NCBI GenBank assembly: GCA_015146655.1
Contig: VKHL01000247.1
Span: forward strand, 1 to 26,518
DNA from: Ochromonas danica
Lineage: Eukaryota; Sar; Chrysophyceae; Chromulinales; Chromulinaceae
Direction of reading: 5' to 3'
Length of the DNA: 26,518 nucleotides
Position 1 is the stretch's first letter. Every line of letters begins with the position of its first letter. Below the pieces are notes generated by a model, which was not told the origin of the DNA, did no database searches, and saw nothing but the letters and a program-made list of their open reading frames with translations. Below are positions 8,958-18,056 of the stretch, piece by piece. Position numbers and translations under genes: made by a program.

Positions 8958-10552
8958 CTAACTGCCAGTCTCGATCTCTTCGTGGATAAAGAGGCCCTGG
9001 TAAGAGATGCACATTGGCACTCGCCACTGCGGCCAGGGCAGCGAGTAGATCATCGCGGACTCCAAGCCATCCTGGTCAGTTCCCAATCATCGCACAGAGG
9101 GCATTAATGACTAGTAGATGTAATAAGTGGGAGGAGGAGGGGGACAGACCTGTTTCTGATACTGTGCGAGAGCGATCTCTGCGATGGTTTTGTTCACTCC
9201 GCCTCTCATTCGATACTATTCGCCACCACACGATCGCTAAGCATCAGTGAGAAAGGTAAGAGGTAAGGTAAGGTAAGCTGACCTGCTTGGAGAGCATGGA
9301 GCTCTTCTTCAAGAGGGCCGCGTTGAGGCTCCAATTGCTGTCCCAGCTGGTGAAGCAGCGGTAGCGAGGCTGGGCGAAGCAGTCAGACACGCGCTCCTCC
9401 ACGGGACTCTTGCCAGGGCAGTAGAAAGTGTACCAATTGCGCTTCTTCTCGCCTGCCTGGTAGTGCTGGACAGCTTGCTGGCAGGTGATGAAGTTGCCGC
9501 AGCCTTGGTAGCTCCGCGACTGCAGCCGAACCACTTCAATGCCCTGCTCCAGCATGGCTAGTCCTGTCAAGAGGTCTAACTGAGCCTTGGAATAGCTCAC
9601 ATCCATCTTGAAGTCATTCTCTAAGAAGAGCAAGTACCTGCCCCCAGACAACAGACAGACAGTCAGTCAGTCACTAGGAGACCAAAGGCAAGGGGTCAGA
9701 GGTCAGGGGTAGGTCGTACTCTTGTGAGATGAGCTGCAGAGCGTAATAGAAAGCCGCGCCGATGGTCCAGACGTTGTTCTTTGTTGTCTTGCTGTGCGGG
9801 AGGTCTCGAGGCTGGACGCAAGTGAAGTTAAAGGCGCGGCCGATGGCGACCTCCTCGGGCAGCGGGTCGTTGAGGATGAGGATGCGCTCCTTGGCCCACG
9901 AGAGCAGGCCAGAGGTCTGCCAGGAGTGCATGCTGTTGAGAAGAGTGCGTGGCGAGTGGTAAGTGAGCGCCACGAGGGAGACGCCTTGGCGGAGGAAGGC
10001 TTCCCTCCTCGCTGACTCATTCTGATGGACACCATGCTGCTGCCATGCTTGACCGCAGTGCTTCCGACTAGGGGAGGAGGAGGAGGAGGAGGAGGAGGAG
10101 AAGAGCTTGGCTAGCACTTCCTCTCCCTCCGCCCCCAGCTGCGGCAGCCACTGGCTCAGCACGGGGCCATCCCACCGCCTCTGCCCCTGCCCTGCCCCCT
10201 TCTCTTGTCCTTGTCCTTGTCCCGGCTGTGTGCGGTAGGCGGTGAGGTCGAAGGCCTCCTCCTCCTCCGCACTGGCCGAGCGCTTCAACGTGGCGAAGCG
10301 GTTGTGCTGCCCGCCTCGCAGGATGAGGTACTTGCAGTGCTCGTACTTCTTCCTGCAGAGGTTCTTGGCGTTGAGGCAGGCCGGGTCAGCGCAGCGGATG
10401 TGGCACATGCACTTCGTGGGGAAGACGTTCGACTCCTCGCAGGGCATGTGCAGCGCCACTTTCTCGTGGTTGGGGAAGTTCTCTAGCGTGTACACCTCGA
10501 TCTCCTTGGCCAGAGAGAACAAGAAGAAGAGAGAGAAGAGAAGAAGCCTCAT
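8958..10552 (-). CDS. Secreted or Golgi GT-A-like glycosyltransferase
   Basis: Three exons (minus): 9720-10552, 9283-9637, 8958-9071; introns of 82 and 211 bases; 433 residues. Residues 1-16 are a clear signal peptide or anchor (MRLLLFSLFFLFSLA). A Cys-rich region follows (CMCHIRCADPACLNAKNLC), then a low-complexity stem with Gln-Gly and poly-Ser runs. The catalytic-type part begins VSLVALTYHSPRTLLNSM, with ERILILNDPLP and, across the first splice, QEYLLFLENDFKMD, where END sits as the DxD-like metal site of GT-A enzymes. Later pieces include RSYQGCGNFITC and, in the last exon, LPWPQWRVPMC and GLFIHEE. The acceptor GACCAG|GATGG for exon 3 gives an open phase-0 frame of 37 codons; nearer acceptors stop early. 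Donor and acceptor are not shown for this family; sugar and target are unknown. Assignment as a glycosyltransferase is by motif resemblance. Confidence 0.65.
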
Positions 10553-11135
10553 CGATGATGATATAGACCTAGTTAGACAATGTGAAGGTTTGGGAATAGC
10601 AAAGTGAGACTAATAACTACTGTTTTCAGACTTCAGACTCTTCTCTCTGGTCTAGTTTGCTGTGTTTTGTGTAATTACGTAATATCATTTAGATTAGGAT
10701 CTCTTGAGACAGTGTAGGAGGAGGAGGAGGAGGAGGAGGTACATGATAGCGTAGTAGAGTTTGTTGGTATACAGTAGACTAGACTAGACTAGACTAGAAA
10801 TGTCTAGAGGAGATGTGTGGTAGTGGTACAGTAGTGTACAGTAGTGGCACCTGCTACCTAACCACACACTACCTCCACCACTACCTCTACCACTACCTCT
10901 AACACACATCACTATCAGCTATCCAGCCCACAGAGTAAACAGAGAGAAAGAAGAAGAGCTAGGCGAGCTAGCTAGCTACAGTAAGAAGGTATGGTATCAT
11001 ATGATATGACATAGTACGGTACAGTGTGGTATGGTATCACATGGTAACATAGACTAGTATGGTAACATATGACATGACATGACATGACATGACATTAACT
11101 CTTCTGTTAGTCTAGGGGCGAAAAGCCAAAGTTCT

Positions 11136-11217
<82 letters not shown>

Positions 11218-11256
11218 GTTACCATCATCATCACACTAGTCACACTATAGTGGTAG
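10553..11256. other. Repeat-rich 0.7 kb spacer without a gene
   Basis: Upstream of the glycosyltransferase and downstream of the UBL gene. It holds an AGG run (about 10710-10738), AGACT pentamers (about 10773-10797), overlapping TGGTATCATATG-type palindromic runs (about 10988-11060), GACAT pentamers (about 11070-11096) and the (AC)n tract. No coding signal or RNA gene is seen. The glycosyltransferase promoter is presumably in the left end. Confidence 0.6.
11139..11215. repeat. (AC)n microsatellite, about 38 units
   Basis: An uninterrupted AC dinucleotide run of 77 bases just past the 3' end of the UBL-Tudor gene. It is pure over its whole length, so it is expected to vary in length between isolates. 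Confidence 0.98.
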
Positions 11257-14219
11257 TCATAGGTAGTGGTAGTAGTCTAACCTGCGCAGTCTCTGGAGGA
11301 TGGAGGAGGAGGAGGAGGATTGTCTTCTCGTGGGGGTAGAGGCTGCACTGTGACTACCCGCCAAGGCCTCTGCTACCTCTTCTTCTACCTCTTCTTCGAG
11401 GTCTCCCTCAGTCTCTGGTAGGGTAGCAACACAATAGTGTGAGGTGTGTCAACTAGCCGCTACTGCTACCTCTCGAAGGCTATCTTACCTGTTGTGATGG
11501 CTGGGGGCAAGGAAGCTGCTTCTCCCTCCCTCTGTCTTGCTCTATCTTCGTCTACCAAAGAACTACCCGGTGCAGCAGTAGTAGTAGTAGTAGGAGGAGC
11601 AGGAGCAGGAGGAGATGTGGTGGAGGAGGAGGAGGAGGAGAGGAGGTTCCAGTAGATCGAGGAAGCGACTCCTTCGCCGTGCTCTCTCTCGCCTCTGCAA
11701 GGCATTAGCGACTGCCTGCTATCACTACCTCCTCCTCCTGCACCACCGCCCTCCTCCTCCACCTCCTCCATAGGCCGCAAGTCATCCAAGCCCTCACCCT
11801 CCTCCTCCTCCTCCTCCTCGTCTTCTTCTTCTTCTTCATGTGTAGAGGATAGGCTCAACAGGTCATCCAGGAACTCACTCAGATCATCAGGTAGTCCATC
11901 CTCCTGCTCCTCCTGCCCTTCTCCTCCTCCTGCTCCTTCTACCTCCTCACTGTCTCTACCTGACAACAACCTGTCTGGGTGAACAAGCAGGCTATCACTA
12001 GCTTGACCACTGCTGCTCTGGGTCTGGGCGGTAGTGCCAAGAGGCGCAGCAGTGGTAGCGGTAGCGGTAGCGGTGGTGGTGGTGGAGGAGGAGGAGGAGG
12101 AGGAGGTAGCTATCGCCTGGTTGATGGCCGAGCTGAGCTCTGAGATAGCCGCCGTGCGCTGGACTAGCTCCTGGGTCCTCGCGGCTAGACTGTTCGTGAA
12201 CTGTGCCATGGCCTGTGAGAGTGTGGTCGTTACCTCGAGACTCTCAGCCAGCGAGGAGGAGGAGGAGGAGGAGGTGGTGGTAGCAGTGGGTCTGATGGGT
12301 GGCTGCCGAGTGCTACCGCTTGCTTGCGCAGTGGAAGTAGTAGTCGTAGCAGCAGGAGGAGGAGGGGGAGAGGAGAGGATGGCGATGTGGATGTCTACAT
12401 GCTGCCCCAGAGACCTCCCCCCTCCTCCTCCTCCTCCTCCTAGCACCAGCCCGCCTAGTCCCCCTCCCCCTGCAGTGGAGGAGAGAATGGATCGGAAAGG
12501 ATCTCCCAAGGCAGCGCGCGGCGGCTGCGCGTTGAGAGGCGAGCGGAAGGCGCGCATTGGCGGCGGCGATGGCGGGCGATCGCGTAGCAAAGACAACAGG
12601 CGCGCCTCGAGGGAAGCGAAGGCGTCCATCGCCCCTCGCTGAGAAGGATTCTGTTGCTGTTGCTGTTGTTGTTGTCTCTCTCTAGCCCCGGGCTCGGCTA
12701 CCTCGTGCAGGTGTGGCGAGAGGTCGACGAAGGCGCGGCCCAGGCGGTCTAGCAGCGGAACCACTTCTCCCGCCTGCCTCTGCAGCTCTCTCTCCACCTC
12801 CTCCTCCTCCACCTCTACCTGGCTTTCTCCTCGAGGGTTAGACTCTTGCCAGGGCATGCCAGGCGCAATGGCTGCTGCCCCTCCTCCTCCTCCTCCTGCT
12901 GCTGCTACAGCTGGTCGATGGTCTAGACTCTCTCTGGAGAGGTCCGCCAAGCTGTCTAACCGCTGCGAGATGATGCCCACCACTCGAGCTAGCTCGGGTA
13001 GCAACGTGCGCACATCGTTGACTCCTGTGGCGGGTGCGTGTGGCGGGAGAGTGTTCGGCGCGGGACACGCCTGTGCTACCGCCGTCACTGTCGCGGTTGC
13101 TACCGTCATCGGCTGGTGCGCTGTGCGCGATCGGAACGGCGCGATGCGCGGCGACTCGAAGGCGATCCATTCGTCCCAGCGGGCAGGCCAGCCGTTGTAG
13201 TGGACGAACACGCGGTGCTGCGGGTAGTCGATGTCCAAGACAGTCGCCTCGAGCCACTGAGACACCGTGTCCTTCACGTCCAGCCACTGCCCGATGAAGA
13301 ACGACCTCTCACTACCACTACCTCCTCCTCCTGCTGCTCCTCCTCCTCCTGCTTCTGGTAGTGCGGCTGTCTCACTCATCGGAGAGGCATAGCCGTGACT
13401 GCCGCTGCTGCTATCACTACTGCTGCGGGTGGTAGTCAGAGCAGCAGGAGCAGGAGCAGGAGGAGGGGTAGTGGGCATGGTAGAGAGAAGAGTGCGCAGT
13501 GTGAGCAGACTCTGTCGCACAGGCTCCAAGTTGCTTCCGTCACTACTGCTGCTACCTCCTCCTCCTCCAGCTGCTGCTGCTGCTGCTGCCAGAAGCACCT
13601 CTTCGGTAGAGCGACTGCTGCCACTACCCGCTGCACTGCGACTGGAGGCGGGCAGTGCAGGAGCTGGAGCAGGTAGTGGAGGAGGAGGAGGAGGAGGGAC
13701 AGGGTCTGCTGATCGCTTCAGTTCTCGGAAGTTCTCAGGCTTGGCGACCATGTGCAGGATGTGTCCGTCCTCGATCTGGTAGGAGCGCACCTCGTGCTCG
13801 TCGGCCAGCACTCGACCTCTGTAGATGAGGCGCTGGCGCTCTTCCTCCACGGAGACCTTCTCTCTCAGCAGAGACTTCACCTGAGCGATGGTGGCGTCTG
13901 GCCACGTCTCCACGAGATGCGTCTCATTCTGTAAGGTTTTGATATGAAGGCGAAGGGGAAGGGGAAGGGGAAGGGGGCAAGGCTCTTCAACAAGTGCTGC
14001 TTCTGCCTCCTCTTCTTCTTCTGCTGCTGCTGCTGTTACTTCTTCTTCGTCTTCCTGCATGGGCTGGAAGGCTTTTTGATGATATCCACCACCAACACCA
14101 ACACCAACACTAACGCTAACACTTCCGTGCGATATTTGCAATGCAGCAAACAGAGACGCTGTCAAAAGCCTCTCTTTCAGAGTTATAACTCGTAGTTTCT
14201 CCAAAAACCTGATTTCCAT
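11257..14219 (-). CDS. UBL plus Tudor/chromo-barrel protein, BAG6-like
   Basis: Two exons (minus): 11489-14219 and 11257-11414, joined ACAACAG|GTAAGA...CTACCAG|AGACT in phase 1; 962 residues. A ubiquitin-like domain lies at about 90-160 (LHIKTLQNETHLVETW, EEERQRLIYRGRVLADE), closest in style to BAG6/Scythe. After Pro/Ala/Gly/Ser linkers, a Tudor-knot or chromo-barrel module lies at about 308-362 (GQWLDVKDTVSQWLEATVL, VFVHYNGWPARWDEWI). Helical segments LARVVGIISQRLDSLADL and VVPLLDRLGRAFVDLSPHL recall the BAG6 middle region. The C-terminal third is low complexity with long Glu/Asp runs and ends YYHYL. BAG6 chaperones mislocalised and tail-anchored proteins for delivery or degradation; that role is only inferred. 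The start is uncertain: the ATG at 14219 precedes a Val/Gly repeat, and ATG 14060, nearer the UBL, is equally possible. GA-rich triplet runs dominate base composition. Confidence 0.7.
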
Positions 14220-14409
14220 TGGAGGAAACTGTCAGACTGTACTGTACAGTACTAGGCTAGATCTCTAGACTATTAGTGGAATAGAATGGAAGAAGGAGAT
14301 ACTAACTCCTTCTGACCGACCGCTGCTGTTTGTAGTCTACATACAATTACATACACACAACCCGGCTCCCTATCGAGGAGCCACAGTGACTGATACTAAC
14401 TGATCAGAT
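14220..14409. other. Short spacer between UBL-Tudor and amino-acid permease genes
   Basis: 190 bases holding the presumed UBL-Tudor promoter and the permease 3' UTR. No distinct motif is seen. Confidence 0.35.
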
Positions 14410-16017
14410 CTAATTGCAGCCAGTGCCTTCCTCTAGTCTGCGCAGACAATCTGCTGTGATGATGCAAGTGGCAAGCAGGGAAAGTAGCCCTCCTGCAACG
14501 GTCAGGCAGACATCCCACCAATAGCCCCTCTTCGCATCGTCCTTGGAGAGGTAGGCCAATCCATCCACTGGAAGCCCGCCACTGTTGCTGGCGTCTTCCA
14601 AAGCAGGCATCGAGATGATGCGCAAATGCAGTAGTGGAGGCAATACAAATGAAAGAACCGCCACAGTAAAGCCTCCAAGTATTGAGATGACCTGCCGTAT
14701 CAACACATGCGGATTACCTTTGGACTCACTCACTCACATGATGCACACACAGGAGATCATCCTTACCATGGCAAAGCACGGCAATGAAGCCGCTAGAAAG
14801 GTGCAAAAGCCCATCAATACCAGGCGATGTAAGCACAACTGCCAATGAGGCGCTGGCTCCGAATGGCGGAAGGAAAACTCTTCCTCTCCTTGCTCGTCAT
14901 CGCCTTTAGAAGAGATCGACTGGTATCCATTCATGACCATCGTTCTACAGCCATGTAGCCAGACCTGCTCCAGCAGTTGGGCGGCAGGGAGGAAGGGAAG
15001 GGGTAGCGTGAGGACACATACTGTAGACATCGCGATGCGGACGAGTACGGCCAACAAAGAAGTCTCAGGCAGATCTGCTAGGATATGGTCGCTGATTCCC
15101 AGGGGATGCTGCAGATAGAGCAACGCACCCAAAGATCCCACCGCGACATAGACCGCCCAGACGAAAGCCAGACTCCATCGCACAGCCTTGGGGAAGTCCT
15201 CCTTGCGCTCCATACTCTCCTGGATAGGGAAGGCTAAGGTGCAGAGGCCAAAGCAGAAGGTTGTGATACCTACAAAGGAGGCCAGCGCACTGGTACTTTG
15301 CGGTAGAAGAGGAAGGCTGTCTCCAGTGGTGAGAGAGACCAGTGGGCTCTGGAACATGGCCGAGCTGTAGGAAATATATCCATAGGCCAGGATTGCCAAT
15401 AAGCCAGCGAAGAGACAGAGCAAGCCAGCCAGGGAGAGGCTAGCGAGGCGGCCCACATCGTGTACACAGCACATGGGGAAGGCGAGTAGGCCGCAGAGGA
15501 GGGTGAGGAAGCCCTTCTGATAGGACATGCCCCACATGCCGAAGAGCAAGGCTGCGAAGGTGATCTCATAGGCCACGCAGACTCCCAGAAGAGTGATGAC
15601 CACAGATGCCTCTGTCACGGCCATACCCACTTTGCCTAAGCCAGCATAGGCGATCTTAGAATAGGTGGAAGAGGCTTGCACAGGGAAGGTCTTGTGAGCA
15701 ATGGCCTCTTTGCATTCGATCATGAGAGAGCAGGCGATGCCATTCCAAACAGCGATGATGCCAATGACGATTGGCCCCACCACAAGGCCGCCTTTCGAAG
15801 TGGCATAGGGTAGAGCCAAGATGCCCGACCCAATGCACAGCTACCACACAGAGAGGGATCAGGGATCATGAAGAGGTTTTCAGTGCATGCAATGAAATGA
15901 AAACTGAAAGATATGTTGAAGTAGTTTCATTCACTGTTCATCTTTCATTCTCACACCTACTTTGGCTAAATTGATGGCAGCACTGAGAGCAGAGGCTCCT
16001 TTTGGTCCTTCAGTCAT
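14410..16017 (-). CDS. AAAP-family amino-acid transporter (SLC36/38-like)
   Basis: Membrane permease of the amino acid/auxin permease family, normally coupling amino-acid uptake to protons or sodium. Three exons (minus): 15961-16017, 14767-15840, 14410-14691; introns of 120 and 75 bases, both phase 0; 470 residues, typical for the family. The first exon (19 codons, ATG at 16017) joins to give AAINLAK|LCIGSGILALPYA, the hallmark first membrane segment. Further hydrophobic spans follow at regular spacing (for example VVGPIVIGIIAVW, LCLFAGLLAILAYGY, TTFCFGLCTLAFPIQESM), about ten or eleven in all, with a hydrophilic loop carrying DDEQGEEEF late. The last splice, CFAM|VISILGGFTVAVLSF, restores a canonical transmembrane helix. 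A plausible donor and acceptor nearby keep other frames open, but only this join matches the family. Substrate and membrane are unknown. Confidence 0.9.
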
Positions 16018-16312
16018 CCTCGCGATGGAAATAAAGACAACAAAGGTCGGTTAGGACCAATCCTTTTCAATCACCCAATGTTTTGACCCGCCAGGCCCAA
16101 GAAACCTGTTTGTTGGTTGAGAAAAGCGCGTTGCTGCGGGTCACCTCAGAGAGGATCACCTGCAGTAACCCTCCTGACAGAGACCGTTAGTCTTGATCAT
16201 CGACTAAGTAAAGAGTAGAACAAAGAGTGGGTGGATGACATAATTTACATAGCTTCATTCATACTATAGCTTCAGATAGGATAGGCGGATGGGCTGGAAG
16301 GTAAGAGGATTT
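16018..16312. other. Spacer between permease and p24 genes
   Basis: About 295 bases with the presumed permease promoter on the left and the p24 3' UTR on the right. No gene or repeat stands out. Confidence 0.35.
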
Positions 16313-17249
16313 CTATGCCCAGGGCCGGTTGGGCTTGCGGCTTCCTTTCGAAGCGAACCAGCGCCTCACGAAATAGATTTGAAAGGCAGCGACCAGAATG
16401 AAGATCAAAGTCTCAAGCAGTGACCCATAGAAGGCATGGCGGTAGTTGTTCTCATTCATGGTGGCGTGCAGGTCGAGGCGGTAGCGGTCTCTCTGCTGCT
16501 GCATGCGGATGCTTGCGATGCCTTTATGGATTCGATGCAAGACAGTGAGCGCTCCTTGAAGCTCTCCCTCTGCCGCCTGCTGAGCTGATTGCGTCTCTGT
16601 AGTGGAGAGAGTGAAGGCCTTCTCCGCTGAGCCAGCCTCCAGTGGACTCACATCAAACTAATATACCACAAAAGAGTGATCAGACAGATTGAAAGAGCAG
16701 GGAGAAAGGGAAGGAAAGAGGCAGGCAAAACCTGGACAAACTTGGGGAAAAAGCGCGAGCGGCGATTGTCCAGGCAGAAGGCGTAATGGCCCTGCTCAGA
16801 GGCGTCGAAAGGGATGACGACATTCTGTGTCTCGCTATTCTTTTCCTTGGCGGCGTTGACCACTTCAGACAGCACCGGATCGTCAAAGGTTTCCTGTGCA
16901 TCGTGCCATAATAATAATAATATTAAATCAATAAATCAGATCATGCAGGGACAGTCACATGGGAATGGCAAAGAGAGGGTAGGAATCACTTACTCCAAGG
17001 ATCTCTCCTTCTTCCAAAGGTCCATAGACATTCAAAGTGATCTCCACATCCCCTCCTGCCAGGACAAAGGCCTGGATCTGACGGCCATGGCCCGGCCGGA
17101 GCTCCTCAAAGAAACAGGCACGCTGTCCTGCAGGTACATGGAAGTTGAGGCTTTCGTGACTAGGACTAAGAGGCTCCTCTGTCATCTTGACCTGAGATGC
17201 ACAATTCAAGAGCAAGCAACAAGCAGAGAAAGTGATGAAACAGCGCCAT
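16313..17249 (-). CDS. p24/TMED (emp24/gp25L/p24) cargo receptor, 5' end uncertain
   Basis: Type I membrane protein of COPI/COPII vesicles that selects cargo between ER and Golgi. Exons (minus): 3' exon 16313-16657, middle 16732-16893, and a 5' exon ending at 16994. The GOLD domain reads LNFHVPAGQRACFFEEL, VEITLNVYGP, then GHYAFCLDN and FFPKFVQ|FDVSP across the last splice. A coiled coil (HRIHKGIASIRMQQQRDRYR) and one membrane helix (LLETLIFILVAAFQIYFV) follow. The tail ends RKPNRPWA and lacks the usual KKXX retrieval signal. The donor at 16731 is weak (GTTTTG). The start is unresolved: the domain frame has no ATG before 17185, which would leave no signal peptide, while an excellent signal peptide (MALFHHFLCLLLALELCIS) starts at ATG 17249 in a different frame. 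A sequencing error, a real frameshift, or an unseen upstream exon could explain this. Confidence 0.85.
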
Positions 17250-17504
17250 ACACCAAGAAACTGTTTTAAAGCAAACAACTCGTTTTTAAGGAAGGAGTCT
17301 TGATATTTCGTATTTTCGTATTTTCGTGTGTCCTTCCTCCATTTCCCGTCTTTCCGGAGTTGTTGTGTGGCCACCAGACAGCGCTGACCAGCTTTGGTTA
17401 CATTAAATCGGTGCCCATTCTCAGGTCAGACTTCCCCTTCCTCAGCCACGCTTCTTTCTTAGTAGGGAGAGAATGACTGACTCTTTGCTGCTTATTTTAG
17501 AAAA
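17250..17504. promoter_or_regulatory. Shared divergent promoter region of p24 and eS27
   Basis: About 255 bases separate the two divergent genes, so both promoters must lie here. The TATTTTCG unit is repeated at about 17306-17328. A pyrimidine-rich stretch ending TTATTTTAG lies four bases before the eS27 ATG and looks like the acceptor of a 5' UTR intron. Function is inferred from position. Confidence 0.5.
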
Positions 17505-17852
17505 ATGCCAAGAGATCTCTTCCACCCTTCTCAGTCCGAGGAAAAGACCAAGCACAAGCTTAAGAGATTGATACAGTCTCCTAACTCCTTCTTCATGGAT
17601 GTCAAGTGCCCTGGCTGCTTCCATATTACTACTGTCTTCTCTCATGCCCAGGTATGATCTCTCCTAGCGCTTCCTCGCCTGGTCTCGCCTTCACTCACCC
17701 TCTGCCGCCCTCTGTCTATGACTACCCGTCTGTCTGTCTCTTTCTCGCAGACTGTCGTCGTCTGCACCAGCTGCTCCTCTGTCCTCAGCACTCCTACTGG
17801 TGGCAAGTGCAGACTGACTGAGGGCTGCTCCTTCAGAAAGAAGGTCGATTAA
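17505..17852 (+). CDS. RPS27: 40S ribosomal protein eS27
   Basis: Small-subunit ribosomal protein with a zinc ribbon. Exon 1 is 17505-17651 (49 codons), the intron 17652-17750 (99 bases, GTATGA...CGCAG) and exon 2 17751-17852; 82 residues, the usual size. It begins [20 protein letters not shown], and the four zinc ligands appear as CPGC and CTSC, the second pair after the splice. It ends [11 protein letters not shown], as in other eS27 proteins. An acceptor-like TTATTTTAG just before the ATG suggests a leader intron, common in ribosomal protein genes. Intact. Confidence 0.97.
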
Positions 17853-18056
17853 GCGGCCAGCTGTGCCGTAGCCTTCGGGCATCAAGGCGGCAGGCCTGGC
17901 CTCCTCGTCTCCTCAGCATGGACCCGCACCCTGTAAATTGAGAGAATGCGCACACCTTGACATCATCATCCATCCTTCTTTCTATTTGTAGCAGTAGTAG
18001 TGGAAAATGTCGAATGACGTTGTGTAGTATAGGTAGCAGCAGTGCGTTGGTATAGG

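Noticed and set aside
9244-9282. Read-through of the glycosyltransferase second exon to a nearby stop
   Set aside because: A GTCAGC donor at 9282 and a distant acceptor at 9072 give a longer, conserved-looking end (GLFIHEE); the read-through is TTAC repeats.
11139-11215. AC tract as a regulatory or telomeric feature
   Set aside because: It is a plain dinucleotide microsatellite at a gene's 3' flank, with no telomere-type unit.
13034-13361. Several plus-strand frames opposite the UBL-Tudor gene
   Set aside because: They are antisense shadows of GC-rich coding sequence; the minus strand has the conserved Tudor-like domain.
13920-13950. Acceptor-like CTTACAG inside the UBL domain
   Set aside because: Reading straight through gives LHIKTLQNETHLVE, a proper first hairpin of a ubiquitin fold, so no intron is needed.
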